NCBI GenBank assembly: GCA_903872005.1
Contig: CAIQJD010000905.1
Coordinates: forward strand, 1 to 5,419
Source of the DNA: an uncultured bacterium
GTDB lineage: Bacteria > Chloroflexota > Anaerolineae > JACIWP01
Direction of reading: 5' to 3'
Length of the DNA: 5,419 nucleotides
Shown here piece after piece: positions 1-5,419 of this stretch (the first letter of the stretch is position 1; each line of letters starts with the position of its first letter). The notes under the pieces are model-generated. The model did no database searches. It was not told the origin of the DNA and saw only the letters and a list, made by a program, of their open reading frames with translations. Position numbers and translations under genes: made by a program.

Positions 1-659
1 GCGGGGCACGCGAGCAAGGATTGGCCGTCGAACACGAACTCAGCTACCTGCGCGAGTTCGATCACATCACCCTGGCCAGGATACGCCTGGCCGGCTATCT
101 GCGCGACCGCTCAGTGGACTCCATTTCTGGGGTTGTGGGGCTGTTGGAGCGTCTGCTGAAAGCCGCGGAAGAAGGCGGCCGGATGGGCAGTGTGATCGAA
201 ATCCTGGTATTGCAGGCGCTGGCCTATCACGCGCAAGGCGACCTCTCGGCTGCTCTCTTGCCTTTGCGGCATGCTCTAACGTTGGCCGAGCCGCAGGGCT
301 ACGTCCGCATGTTCCTGGACGAAGGCGCCAGTATGAGGCAACTGCTGCGCGAGGCTGCCGCGTGTGAAATCATGCCAGACTACGCCGGCAAGCTACTGGC
401 AGCATTTGAAGCCGAGCAACAGAAAAGCGAAGAACAACCGGTTCCACCGGTCGCCGAGCCGCTTGTCGAGCCATTGAGCCAACGCGAGTTAGCAGTGCTA
501 CAACTGGTTGCGCAAGGGCTCTCGAATCGTGAGATTAGCGAGCGACTCTTCCTCGCCCTGGACACGGTCAAAGGACACAACCGCAGGATCTTCGACAAAC
601 TGCAAGTGCAACGCCGCACGGAAGCCATAGCTCGCGCCCGCGAGCTGGGTTTGCTGTAA
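1..659 (+). CDS. LuxR-family MalT-like transcriptional regulator, C-terminal part (5' end outside window)
   Basis: The frame is open from base 3 to the TAA at 657-659, so the start lies upstream; the TTG at 21 is internal, because the codons before it read naturally as part of the same protein. About 218 residues are visible. The first ~110 are alpha-helical, TPR-like sequence, including the family-typical stretch LAEPQGYVRMFLDEG (about 285-330). A Glu/Pro/Val-rich linker follows (about 415-470). Then comes a complete LuxR/GerE-type HTH (about 471-656), starting PLSQREL and carrying GLSNREIS, DTVKGHNRRIFDKL and a final ARELGLL. In this family the missing N-terminal part would hold a STAND ATPase acting as an ATP- and ligand-gated switch. 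The end closely resembles the matching part of the regulator at 2810, so the two are paralogs. The target genes are unknown; the downstream genes are plausible candidates. The family call is secure. Confidence 0.93.
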   Translation, partial: GAREQGLAVEHELSYLREFDHITLARIRLAGYLRDRSVDSISGVVGLLERLLKAAEEGGRMGSVIEILVLQALAYHAQGDLSAALLPLRHALTLAEPQGYVRMFLDEGASMRQLLREAAACEIMPDYAGKLLAAFEAEQQKSEEQPVPPVAEPLVEPLSQRELAVLQLVAQGLSNREISERLFLALDTVKGHNRRIFDKLQVQRRTEAIARARELGLL

Positions 660-736
660 GCGCAAGCGTCAGTCTCCCGCAGCGTTCTCCCCCCCTCGAT
701 CATTCAGAACAACACCTCCAACCAACACTATCGTGT

Positions 737-767
737 CTATACGCTCACACCGTGTAGCCGCTATACT
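737..767 (+). promoter_or_regulatory. Weak candidate promoter region ahead of the 98-residue protein gene
   Basis: TATACT at 762-767 resembles a sigma-70 -10 box and lies 60 nt before the ATG at 828. No good -35 is found at 16-18 nt spacing (only ATACGC-like sequence). CTATAC occurs at 737-742 and again at 761-766, and ACAC/GTGT form a short dyad at 747-755 between the copies, so this could be an activator-dependent promoter. The rest of the 660-827 spacer holds a run of seven C (689-695) and no convincing terminator for the upstream regulator. The evidence is weak. Confidence 0.25.
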
Positions 768-827
768 ACCTGTACATTGAGTGAGTGGCGCAGACTGCAA
801 CGGCCGGCCACAAACAGGTACAGGCGA

Positions 828-1124
828 ATGGCAGACCAACTCGAACCCAAACCGACTCCAAGTCAACCCATAATCTATCAGATCAGGATCAAAGGCCATT
901 TGAGTTCCCAGTGGACAGACTGGTTTGAGGGCCTGACCATCACGCTGGAAGCGGACGGCGACACGCGCCTGACCGGCCCGGTGGTTGATCAGGCCGCGCT
1001 ACATGGCTTGCTGAAAAAAGTGCGTGATTTGGGTATGCCATTGATCTCGGTCGGTCCTCTCGAAGACGGCCCCCCGACTACGCTCGGGACAGGCGAGGCA
1101 GATGTGTCAGCGGTCAAGTCGTAG
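828..1124 (+). CDS. Conserved hypothetical protein, 98 residues
   Basis: The product is a small soluble protein with no signal peptide or membrane segment. A Pro/Lys-rich N-terminus (about 1-14) is followed by a compact core, IIYQIRIKGHLSSQWTDWFEGL, then an alternating strand pattern with TITLEADGDTRLTGPVVDQ and a helix ALHGLLKKVRDLGMPLISV. A disordered Gly/Thr/Pro-rich tail follows. From memory, this core recurs in small conserved hypothetical proteins of Chloroflexota and some other bacteria; I know no assigned function. An upstream in-frame TTG at 777 would add 17 Arg-rich residues, but that extension does not look like part of the domain and overlaps the possible promoter. I therefore chose the ATG at 828, despite only a weak ACAGG-type ribosome site. 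The sense-strand frame ends in TAG, 59 nt before the first DUF4386 gene, so co-transcription with it is possible. Confidence 0.8.
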   Translation: MADQLEPKPTPSQPIIYQIRIKGHLSSQWTDWFEGLTITLEADGDTRLTGPVVDQAALHGLLKKVRDLGMPLISVGPLEDGPPTTLGTGEADVSAVKS

Positions 1125-1125
1125 A

Positions 1126-1152
1126 TTGGCGTGAGCGGCTTGTTTACGCCAA
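1126..1152 (+). other. 11-bp stem-loop between the small gene and the DUF4386 pair
   Basis: TTGGCGT (1126-1132) pairs perfectly with ACGCCAA (1146-1152). The stem continues inward with G-U, A-U, G-U and C-G pairs to a 5-nt loop GGCTT (1137-1141). It starts two bases after the TAG of the upstream gene. No T-run follows, so it is not a classical intrinsic terminator. It could be a partial terminator, an mRNA-stabilising 3' end, or a 5' leader structure of the DUF4386 transcript. Confidence 0.5.
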
Positions 1153-1166
1153 GATCAATCACAACA

Positions 1167-1174
1167 AAAGGAGA
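1167..1174 (+). promoter_or_regulatory. Strong ribosome binding site of the first DUF4386 gene
   Basis: AAAGGAGA lies 9 nt before the ATG at 1184 in an A-rich stretch. It decides the start at 1184 against the in-frame ATG 33 bases further in (1217), which has no comparable site. The same octamer precedes the second DUF4386 gene. Confidence 0.85.
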
Positions 1175-1183
1175 GAAACGAAA

Positions 1184-1930
1184 ATGACCAAAGGAAGTCC
1201 CCAGGGGACAAACAGAATGAATGCGGTGATTGTAGGGGTGCTTTTCATCATCGGGACCGTAACAGGCGTCATAGCCGCCATCATTGGCAAACCCTTCCTG
1301 GATGCGCCAGACTATCTGACCAGCCTTTCAGCCAACGAGAGCCAGATCGTTCTCGTGACATTCCTCCTATTCCTGATGGGCGTCGCCTGCGCCGGCATTG
1401 GCCTGGCTCTCTATCCGATCATGAAGAAATACAGTACAGGCCTGGCAATCGGTGTGGTTGGATTCAGGGTGACCGAGGGCATATTCGAAATCCTGGGCGG
1501 GGTCAGCACCATTGGCCTGCTGGCCTTAAGCCAGGAATTTGTCAAAGCCGGCGCGCCAGACGCGGCCTATTTCCAGACCATCGGCGCCATCATCAATGCC
1601 GGAGACGCGTGGCTGAACAATGGCGCCGCCATGCTGTGCTGGTGCATTGGCGCTTTGATGTACTACACCGTTTTCTATCAGTACCGGCTCATCCCGCGCT
1701 GGTTGTCTGGCTGGGGACTGGTTGGCATTACCCTGGCCACCATCAGCAGCGTACTGGTCATGTTCCATGTCATCCCCGGCTTCGGTACCGTCCAGATGCT
1801 GCTCAGTCTGCCGATATTCCCGCAGGAGCTGGTTCTGGCGGTTTGGCTGATCGCTAAAGGGGTCAATCCATCGGCGGCCGCTTCTCTGTCGGCGAAAACA
1901 GCGACGAACGAGCTTTTGAGCGCGGCATAA
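1184..1930 (+). CDS. DUF4386 family integral membrane protein (first of pair)
   Basis: The product has 248 residues with about six predicted transmembrane helices, near residues 13-34, 55-77, 86-115, 146-166, 175-197 and 203-224. The N-terminus up to residue 11 is short and polar. Family-typical motifs visible are YPIMKK after helix 2, FRVTEG in helix 3, GALMYY, RLIPRWLSGWGLVG before helix 5, and PQELVLAVWLIAKGVNP at the end of helix 6. It has no cleavable signal, no enzyme motif and no nucleotide-binding motif, so the function is unknown; the location is the cytoplasmic membrane. A strong AAAGGAGA fixes the start. The next gene, 25 nt downstream, encodes a paralog, which makes a two-gene operon. 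No clear promoter is visible just upstream, so it may be transcribed with the 98-residue gene. The length fits the family. Confidence 0.9.
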   Translation: MTKGSPQGTNRMNAVIVGVLFIIGTVTGVIAAIIGKPFLDAPDYLTSLSANESQIVLVTFLLFLMGVACAGIGLALYPIMKKYSTGLAIGVVGFRVTEGIFEILGGVSTIGLLALSQEFVKAGAPDAAYFQTIGAIINAGDAWLNNGAAMLCWCIGALMYYTVFYQYRLIPRWLSGWGLVGITLATISSVLVMFHVIPGFGTVQMLLSLPIFPQELVLAVWLIAKGVNPSAAASLSAKTATNELLSAA

Positions 1931-1941
1931 CAATAGTAGAA

Positions 1942-1949
1942 AAAGGAGA
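1942..1949 (+). promoter_or_regulatory. Strong ribosome binding site of the second DUF4386 gene
   Basis: AAAGGAGA lies 6 nt before the ATG at 1956, in the 25-nt gap between the two DUF4386 genes. It is identical to the site of the upstream paralog, pointing to matched, efficient translation of both proteins from one mRNA. Confidence 0.85.
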
Positions 1950-1955
1950 CACACA

Positions 1956-2648
1956 ATGAACACAACCCGAAAGACTGCGATCATAGCCGGCGTGGTTTTC
2001 ATCCTTGCGATCGTCGCACTATTCCCGGCCATGGCGCTCACGCCGGCTCTGACTGGCGCGGACTACCTCACCCAGTTCTCCGCACAACCGAACCAGGTGG
2101 CCGCAGGCGTGCTGGCCTGTCTCGTGGCGTACCTGGCAAGCGCCGGCATCGCCGTGGCGATGTATCCGGTCTTGAAGAAGTGGAATGCGGGGCTGGCCCT
2201 GGGATCGGTCGTCTTCAGGAGCATTGAGGCAGCCCTTTACATGGTCGGTCTCGTGTGCCTGCTGTGCCTCTCGACCCTCGGCCGGCAGTTCACGTCTGCC
2301 CTCGCTGCCGACCGCGCGTCGCTTCAGGCTATCGGCAATCTGCTGGTGAGCGTACGCGACCACGCCGGCCTGTTGGCGGTGTTCGCCTTCTGCGTGGGCG
2401 CATTCATGTACTACTACCTGCTCTTCCAATCGCGGCTCATTCCCCGCTGGCTGTCGGGCTTCGGCATCGTCGCCATCGTCCTGATGCTGGCGGCCTGCGT
2501 GTTGGCCTTGTTCAGTGGAAACCGCATTACCAGCTATATTCTCCTGGATGCCCCCATCGCCGTGCAGGAGATGATTCTGGGGGTTTGGCTGATCGTCAAG
2601 GGATTCAATCCGACGGCAATGGCGGCCGCGGCCGGCCGGTCGGACTAG
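1956..2648 (+). CDS. DUF4386 family integral membrane protein (second of pair)
   Basis: The product has 230 residues with the same six-helix layout as its neighbour: helices near 6-27, 46-70, 78-106, 135-156, 166-187 and 193-214. Landmarks shared with the upstream paralog are YPVLKK (70-75), FRSIEA (87-92), GAFMYYYLLFQSRLIPRWLS (148-167) and QEMILGVWLIVKGFNP (204-219). The loop between helices 3 and 4 (about 107-134) differs most, and the second helix is richer in Ala and Cys. The pair therefore arose by duplication and has diverged well beyond recent tandem copying. The start ATG is fixed by AAAGGAGA, and the gene ends at TAG 2646-2648. A hairpin follows 33 nt later. The biochemical role is unknown; hetero-oligomer formation with the upstream paralog is a guess from the tandem arrangement. 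Confidence 0.9.
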   Translation: MNTTRKTAIIAGVVFILAIVALFPAMALTPALTGADYLTQFSAQPNQVAAGVLACLVAYLASAGIAVAMYPVLKKWNAGLALGSVVFRSIEAALYMVGLVCLLCLSTLGRQFTSALAADRASLQAIGNLLVSVRDHAGLLAVFAFCVGAFMYYYLLFQSRLIPRWLSGFGIVAIVLMLAACVLALFSGNRITSYILLDAPIAVQEMILGVWLIVKGFNPTAMAAAAGRSD

Positions 2649-2681
2649 GCGAAGCGGGGCAGTTTGTCTCATCAACATCAG

Positions 2682-2720
2682 ATGTGGAGCGACGCAGGCT
2701 TGGCCCTCGTCGCTCCACAT
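2682..2720 (+). terminator. Possible terminator hairpin after the DUF4386 operon
   Basis: ATGTGGAGCGACG (2682-2694) and its exact complement (2708-2720) form a 13-bp perfect stem. After a one-base bulge (C2695), AGG/CCT adds three more pairs around a 6-nt loop. The position, 33 nt after a stop and ahead of a new promoter, fits an operon end. No U-tract follows (the next bases are TGCCTGG), so termination would be inefficient or factor-dependent. The structure is certain as a repeat; the terminator role is inferred. Confidence 0.5.
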
Positions 2721-2743
2721 TGCCTGGATGCGCTTGCAATGTG
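2716..2743 (+). promoter_or_regulatory. 8-bp inverted repeat just upstream of the regulator promoter
   Basis: CACATTGC (2716-2723) and GCAATGTG (2736-2743) are exact complements separated by 12 nt. The right arm ends one base before the -35 box at 2744. The centre lies about 50 bp upstream of the expected transcription start, a usual place for an activator site. The left arm shares 2716-2720 with the preceding hairpin, so in a read-through RNA only one of the two structures could form. Confidence 0.45.
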
Positions 2744-2761
2744 TTGACGCCACGTCAAGAC
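2741..2761 (+). promoter_or_regulatory. Candidate operator dyad overlapping the -35 box
   Basis: TTGACG (2744-2749) and CGTCAA (2753-2758) are perfect inverted repeats around CCA. With GT/AC at the outer edges (2741-2742 and 2760-2761), eight of nine arm positions match. The left half is the -35 hexamer itself, so a protein bound here would block RNA polymerase. The binding protein is unknown. Confidence 0.45.
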
Positions 2762-2772
2762 CGTCTTATAAT
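2744..2772 (+). promoter_or_regulatory. Near-consensus sigma-70 promoter of the downstream LuxR regulator
   Basis: TTGACG at 2744-2749 (five of six consensus bases) and a perfect TATAAT at 2767-2772 are separated by the ideal 17 nt. Transcription should begin near 2778-2780, giving about a 30-nt leader before the ATG at 2810. It is the best promoter match in the window and on the correct strand. Confidence 0.85.
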
Positions 2773-2791
2773 GGCAATGAAGCAATACGCA

Positions 2792-2805
2792 ACCACCAGA
2801 GTGGT
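2792..2805 (+). promoter_or_regulatory. Small hairpin over the probable ribosome binding site
   Basis: ACCAC (2792-2796) pairs with GTGGT (2801-2805) around a CAGA loop. The only Shine-Dalgarno-like sequence before the ATG at 2810 is AGAGTGG (2798-2804), so the hairpin includes it. A 5-bp stem is weak and may simply reduce translation, or the dyad may be a DNA site. Function is inferred. Confidence 0.35.
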
Positions 2806-2809
2806 ATAT

Positions 2810-5419
2810 ATGCAAAACAACGCACCGGCTTTCGGGAACAGTGATGCCCCAGACCATACGCTGCTCGGCGCCAAGCTGCACACTCCACCGCCTTGCCGTA
2901 TCCTGGTCCCCCGCCGGCGTCTGACGGAAGCCCTATCGAAAACCCTGACCAGCAGCCTGACGCTCGTGTCTGCCCCGGCCGGCTACGGCAAGACCACGCT
3001 GGTCAGCAGTTGGCTGCGCGAGGTCGGCGTCCCTGCGACCTGGCTTTCTCTCGATGGGGGCGACAATGACCCCATTCGCTTCCTGCAGTACTTCATTAGC
3101 GCCCTTCGAAAAATCGTCCCAGCCATTCCGTTGGACCTGTTGAGCGCGCTCCGGGGAATGCAGCCGGCTGCGTTCGAGGCGTTGCTGAACATCCTCATCA
3201 ATGAGATCGCCGGCCACGCGCTCCCGTTTGTCCTCGTTCTGGACGATTTTCACACCATCCATGCCCGGCCTGTCGTGGAGATGATCGCCTATCTACTCGA
3301 CCATGCGCCGCCCACGCTGCACCTGATGCTCCTCTCTCGGAGCGACCCGCCGCTGCCGCTTTCTCGCCTGCGCGTCCGCGGCCAACTGGTGGATATCCGG
3401 GCTGACCAGCTCCGTTTTACACGGGAAGAGGCGGCTTCCTTCCTGAACGAAGCGATGGGGCTGAAAGTGCCGGGCGATGCCATCGTCGCTCTGGAAGCGA
3501 AGACGGAAGGATGGATTGCCGGCCTGCAACTGGCTGCCATTTCCATGCAAGGCAGAGCCGATGTCCGGGATTTTGTGTCGGCTTTCAGCGGCAGTCATCA
3601 CTACATCGTGGACTACCTGGCCGAGGAGGCGCTGAGTCTCCAAACCGAAACGGTGCGCGCGTTCTTGCTGCAATCATCCGTTCTGGATCGCATGTGCGGC
3701 GCGCTGTGCGATGATGTCGTGAACGCCGACTATGACGGCCCGGTAAACGGCCAGGCCATGCTGGAAGCCCTGGAACAGATGAACATGTTCATCATCCCAC
3801 TGGACCGCGAGAGGCGCTGGTATCGCTACCACCGGCTGTTCGGCGAAGTCCTCAACCGCCGCCTGGAACAGCTCTATCCCAACCTCGTGCCCGATCTGCA
3901 CCGCCGGGCATCTCGCTGGTATGAGCGAAGCGGGTTTGTCTTTGACGCCATTCGGCATTCGCTGGCAGCGGGGGATATGGATCGCGCCGCGCTACTGCTT
4001 GATCAGCATGGATGCTTGCTGCTCATGCGCGGGGAGGTGATCAATCTCCTGCATTGGATCGAAGCGGTTGAGCCGTATTCTCAAACTTTTCCCTGGATCG
4101 CTATTCAGAAGGGCTGGGCGCTCTGCCTTGCCGGCCGGCTGGATCAGGCAGAAATCCCCCTGCAGACGGCGGAACGTTTGATGGCTCCGCTGCCGGCGAT
4201 GGATGATCAACAAGTCATGCGAGGAGCAATTCGCGCGGCGCGGGCCTATCGGGCCAACCGGCAGAGCGACGCCCACCTGGCCGCAGATCTTGCCCGACAG
4301 ACGTTGGATTGCCTCCCGGTGACCAGTGACTTCTCGTGCAGCCTGCGGAGCGTCGCCACATCCATTCTGGGGGACGCCAGTTGTATGGAAGGCAATCTCG
4401 CCGAAGCGCAGCGCGCCTACACGGACGCGGCCGCAATCAGCCAGGCGACCGCGAACCCCTACGTCATCATCATCGCGCACTCCAATCTGGCCGATGTCCT
4501 GATGGAACAAGGCCGGCTCCGGCAGGCGGGCGACCTATACACGGATGCCCTGCGAGTTGCCGTTGGGCCAGATGGCAAGATCTCGCCACTCGCCGACTGG
4601 GCTTATGGCTGCCTGGGCAGAATATCTTTGGAGTGGAACAATCTGGAAGATGCCGAAAACTACGCCCAACAATGTATCGAGCTGGCTCGATGTTGGGGGC
4701 GGGCTGAAGCCCAGGCGCTGGGCTACCTGGTGCTGGCCGGCGTGGAGCAAGCGCGGGACAGGGTTGAAGCGGCCCGTGAAGCCATGCGGCGCGCGGAACC
4801 ATTGATCGGTGAGCATACGCTTACCCCCTGGCGATCTATCTCTCTGAAGGCCAACCTGGCGCGCCTATGGGCGGCGCAAGGGGATATGAGGAAAGTCGCC
4901 GGCCTCATGCAAAGTAACGGCATCCCGCTCGGCGACCTGCCCCAGGACGGCAGCAGCTTGCGCCGGCTTGAGCCGCTCTATCCCATCCTGCTGCTTCTGT
5001 ATCTCGCTCAAGACAGACTCGATGATGTCCTGGCAGTAGGGCAAAGGGTGCTGCAGCGGCTGGATGAGACACACCGCGCGGCCCAGGTGATTCAGGTACT
5101 GGTCATTCAAGCGCTGGCGCTGCAGAGAAAGAACAACACCGACCAGGCCCTGGTTCTGTTGGGACAAGCGCTCTCGCTTGCCGAACCAGACGGGTACGTG
5201 CGTGCTTTCCTCGATCACGGCGAACCCATGGCAAGACTGTTGTATCAAGCCAAATCGCGCCTGGCCGGCGCCGGCTATGCGGCGGAGTTGTTGTCTGCCC
5301 TGGGTCATGCTGCCGGCCGCGCCCTGCCCAACACCGAGATGCTGATCGAGCCGTTGACCGCGCGCGAAGTGGAAGTGCTGAAGCTCATCGAAGCGGGATA
5401 TTCCAACCAGGAAATCGCC
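2810..5419 (+). CDS. LuxR-family MalT-like STAND ATPase transcriptional regulator (3' end outside window)
   Basis: 870 codons are open to the window edge; perhaps 40-50 residues are missing. Domains: an N-terminal STAND/AAA-type ATPase with KLHTPPP (22-28), Walker A APAGYGKT (55-62), WLSLDGGDNDPIRFL, Walker B LVLDDFH (142-148), the sensor-like LLSRSDPPLPLSRLR (174-188) and TEGWIAGLQLAA (232-243); a winged-helix/arm region ending WYRYHRLFGEVL (337-348); a long TPR-like helical region (about 370-800) with pairs such as GRLDQAEIPL and GNLAEAQRAY; and the start of a LuxR HTH, PLTAREVEVLKLIEAGYSNQEIA (848-870). In this family ATP and an inducer binding the TPR part drive oligomerisation and DNA binding. 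In-frame ATGs at 2771 and 2777 lie in or next to the -10 box, before the expected transcript start, so 2810 is preferred; its ribosome site is weak. All key ATPase residues are present. The inducer is unknown. Confidence 0.93.
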   Translation, partial: MQNNAPAFGNSDAPDHTLLGAKLHTPPPCRILVPRRRLTEALSKTLTSSLTLVSAPAGYGKTTLVSSWLREVGVPATWLSLDGGDNDPIRFLQYFISALRKIVPAIPLDLLSALRGMQPAAFEALLNILINEIAGHALPFVLVLDDFHTIHARPVVEMIAYLLDHAPPTLHLMLLSRSDPPLPLSRLRVRGQLVDIRADQLRFTREEAASFLNEAMGLKVPGDAIVALEAKTEGWIAGLQLAAISMQGRADVRDFVSAFSGSHHYIVDYLAEEALSLQTETVRAFLLQSSVLDRMCGALCDDVVNADYDGPVNGQAMLEALEQMNMFIIPLDRERRWYRYHRLFGEVLNRRLEQLYPNLVPDLHRRASRWYERSGFVFDAIRHSLAAGDMDRAALLLDQHGCLLLMRGEVINLLHWIEAVEPYSQTFPWIAIQKGWALCLAGRLDQAEIPLQTAERLMAPLPAMDDQQVMRGAIRAARAYRANRQSDAHLAADLARQTLDCLPVTSDFSCSLRSVATSILGDASCMEGNLAEAQRAYTDAAAISQATANPYVIIIAHSNLADVLMEQGRLRQAGDLYTDALRVAVGPDGKISPLADWAYGCLGRISLEWNNLEDAENYAQQCIELARCWGRAEAQALGYLVLAGVEQARDRVEAAREAMRRAEPLIGEHTLTPWRSISLKANLARLWAAQGDMRKVAGLMQSNGIPLGDLPQDGSSLRRLEPLYPILLLLYLAQDRLDDVLAVGQRVLQRLDETHRAAQVIQVLVIQALALQRKNNTDQALVLLGQALSLAEPDGYVRAFLDHGEPMARLLYQAKSRLAGAGYAAELLSALGHAAGRALPNTEMLIEPLTAREVEVLKLIEAGYSNQEIA

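Noticed and set aside
689..695. Run of seven C residues downstream of the first regulator
   Set aside because: It is intergenic, has no adjoining stem or repeat, and is short enough to occur by chance in GC-rich DNA.
777..827. TTG-initiated 17-residue N-terminal extension of the small hypothetical protein
   Set aside because: The added residues are Arg-rich and unlike the rest of the protein. The TTG follows the possible -10 box by only 10 nt and has no Shine-Dalgarno. The ATG at 828 is preferred, though not proven.
669..899. Reverse-strand 76-codon frame covering the spacer after the first regulator
   Set aside because: It overlaps the start of the small conserved protein, has no recognisable domain and no supporting ribosome site or promoter.
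1609..1857. Second-frame + strand open frame inside the first DUF4386 gene
   Set aside because: It is fully contained in a real gene, rich in His, Trp and Arg, with no domain and no ribosome site of its own.
1184..2648. Recent tandem duplication of the DUF4386 gene
   Set aside because: The proteins share family motifs but differ through most of their length, and no long identical DNA stretch is visible. The duplication is old, or the genes were brought together.
1526..2753. Long reverse-strand open frames opposite the DUF4386 genes (1526-2041, 171 codons; 2019-2753, 244 codons)
   Set aside because: They lie antisense to well-supported membrane proteins. Their translations are rich in Arg, Gln, Glu and His with no recognisable domain, and they arise because GC-rich codons leave few stops on the opposite strand.
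2933..5308. Many reverse-strand frames opposite the large regulator (for example 3293-3673, 3992-4510, 4865-5308)
   Set aside because: All are antisense to an uninterrupted 870-codon frame with clear Walker motifs and an HTH. They have low-complexity compositions and no convincing ribosome sites.

Overview
The window looks like part of a chromosome of a GC-rich bacterium, most likely a Chloroflexota (Anaerolineae/Caldilineae-type). This is an inference. It rests on two MalT-like STAND/LuxR regulators close together, two adjacent DUF4386 membrane proteins, and a small conserved hypothetical protein of a kind I associate with that phylum. No rRNA, tRNA, mobile element or CRISPR array is visible. 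Every supported gene is on the + strand.

Layout: (1) 1-659 is the 3' end of a large LuxR-type regulator: the last TPR-like segment plus a complete C-terminal HTH. (2) 660-827 is a spacer with a weak -10-like element. (3) 828-1124 encodes a 98-residue conserved hypothetical protein. (4) 1126-1152 forms an 11-bp stem-loop. (5) 1184-1930 and 1956-2648 encode two paralogous six-helix DUF4386 proteins, 25 nt apart, each with the same strong AAAGGAGA ribosome binding site, evidently one operon. (6) 2649-2809 is a compact control region. It holds a 13-bp hairpin, a second dyad that overlaps its right arm, a near-perfect sigma-70 promoter whose -35 lies inside a further dyad, and a small hairpin over the probable Shine-Dalgarno of the next gene. 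(7) 2810 to the window end encodes 870 residues of a second MalT-like STAND/LuxR regulator, cut inside its HTH.

How the parts may work together: MalT-type proteins are ATP-dependent switches that sense a ligand or partner through the TPR region and bind DNA through the HTH. The arrangement suggests, but does not prove, that one or both regulators control the small protein and the DUF4386 pair. No ligand can be named from sequence, and the DUF4386 family has no well-defined biochemical role that I know of.

Most of the window is ordinary for this kind of genome. The two signals most worth following are the stack of dyads in 2682-2805 and the strong over-representation of the palindrome GCCGGC (about 26 copies) across genes and reading frames.
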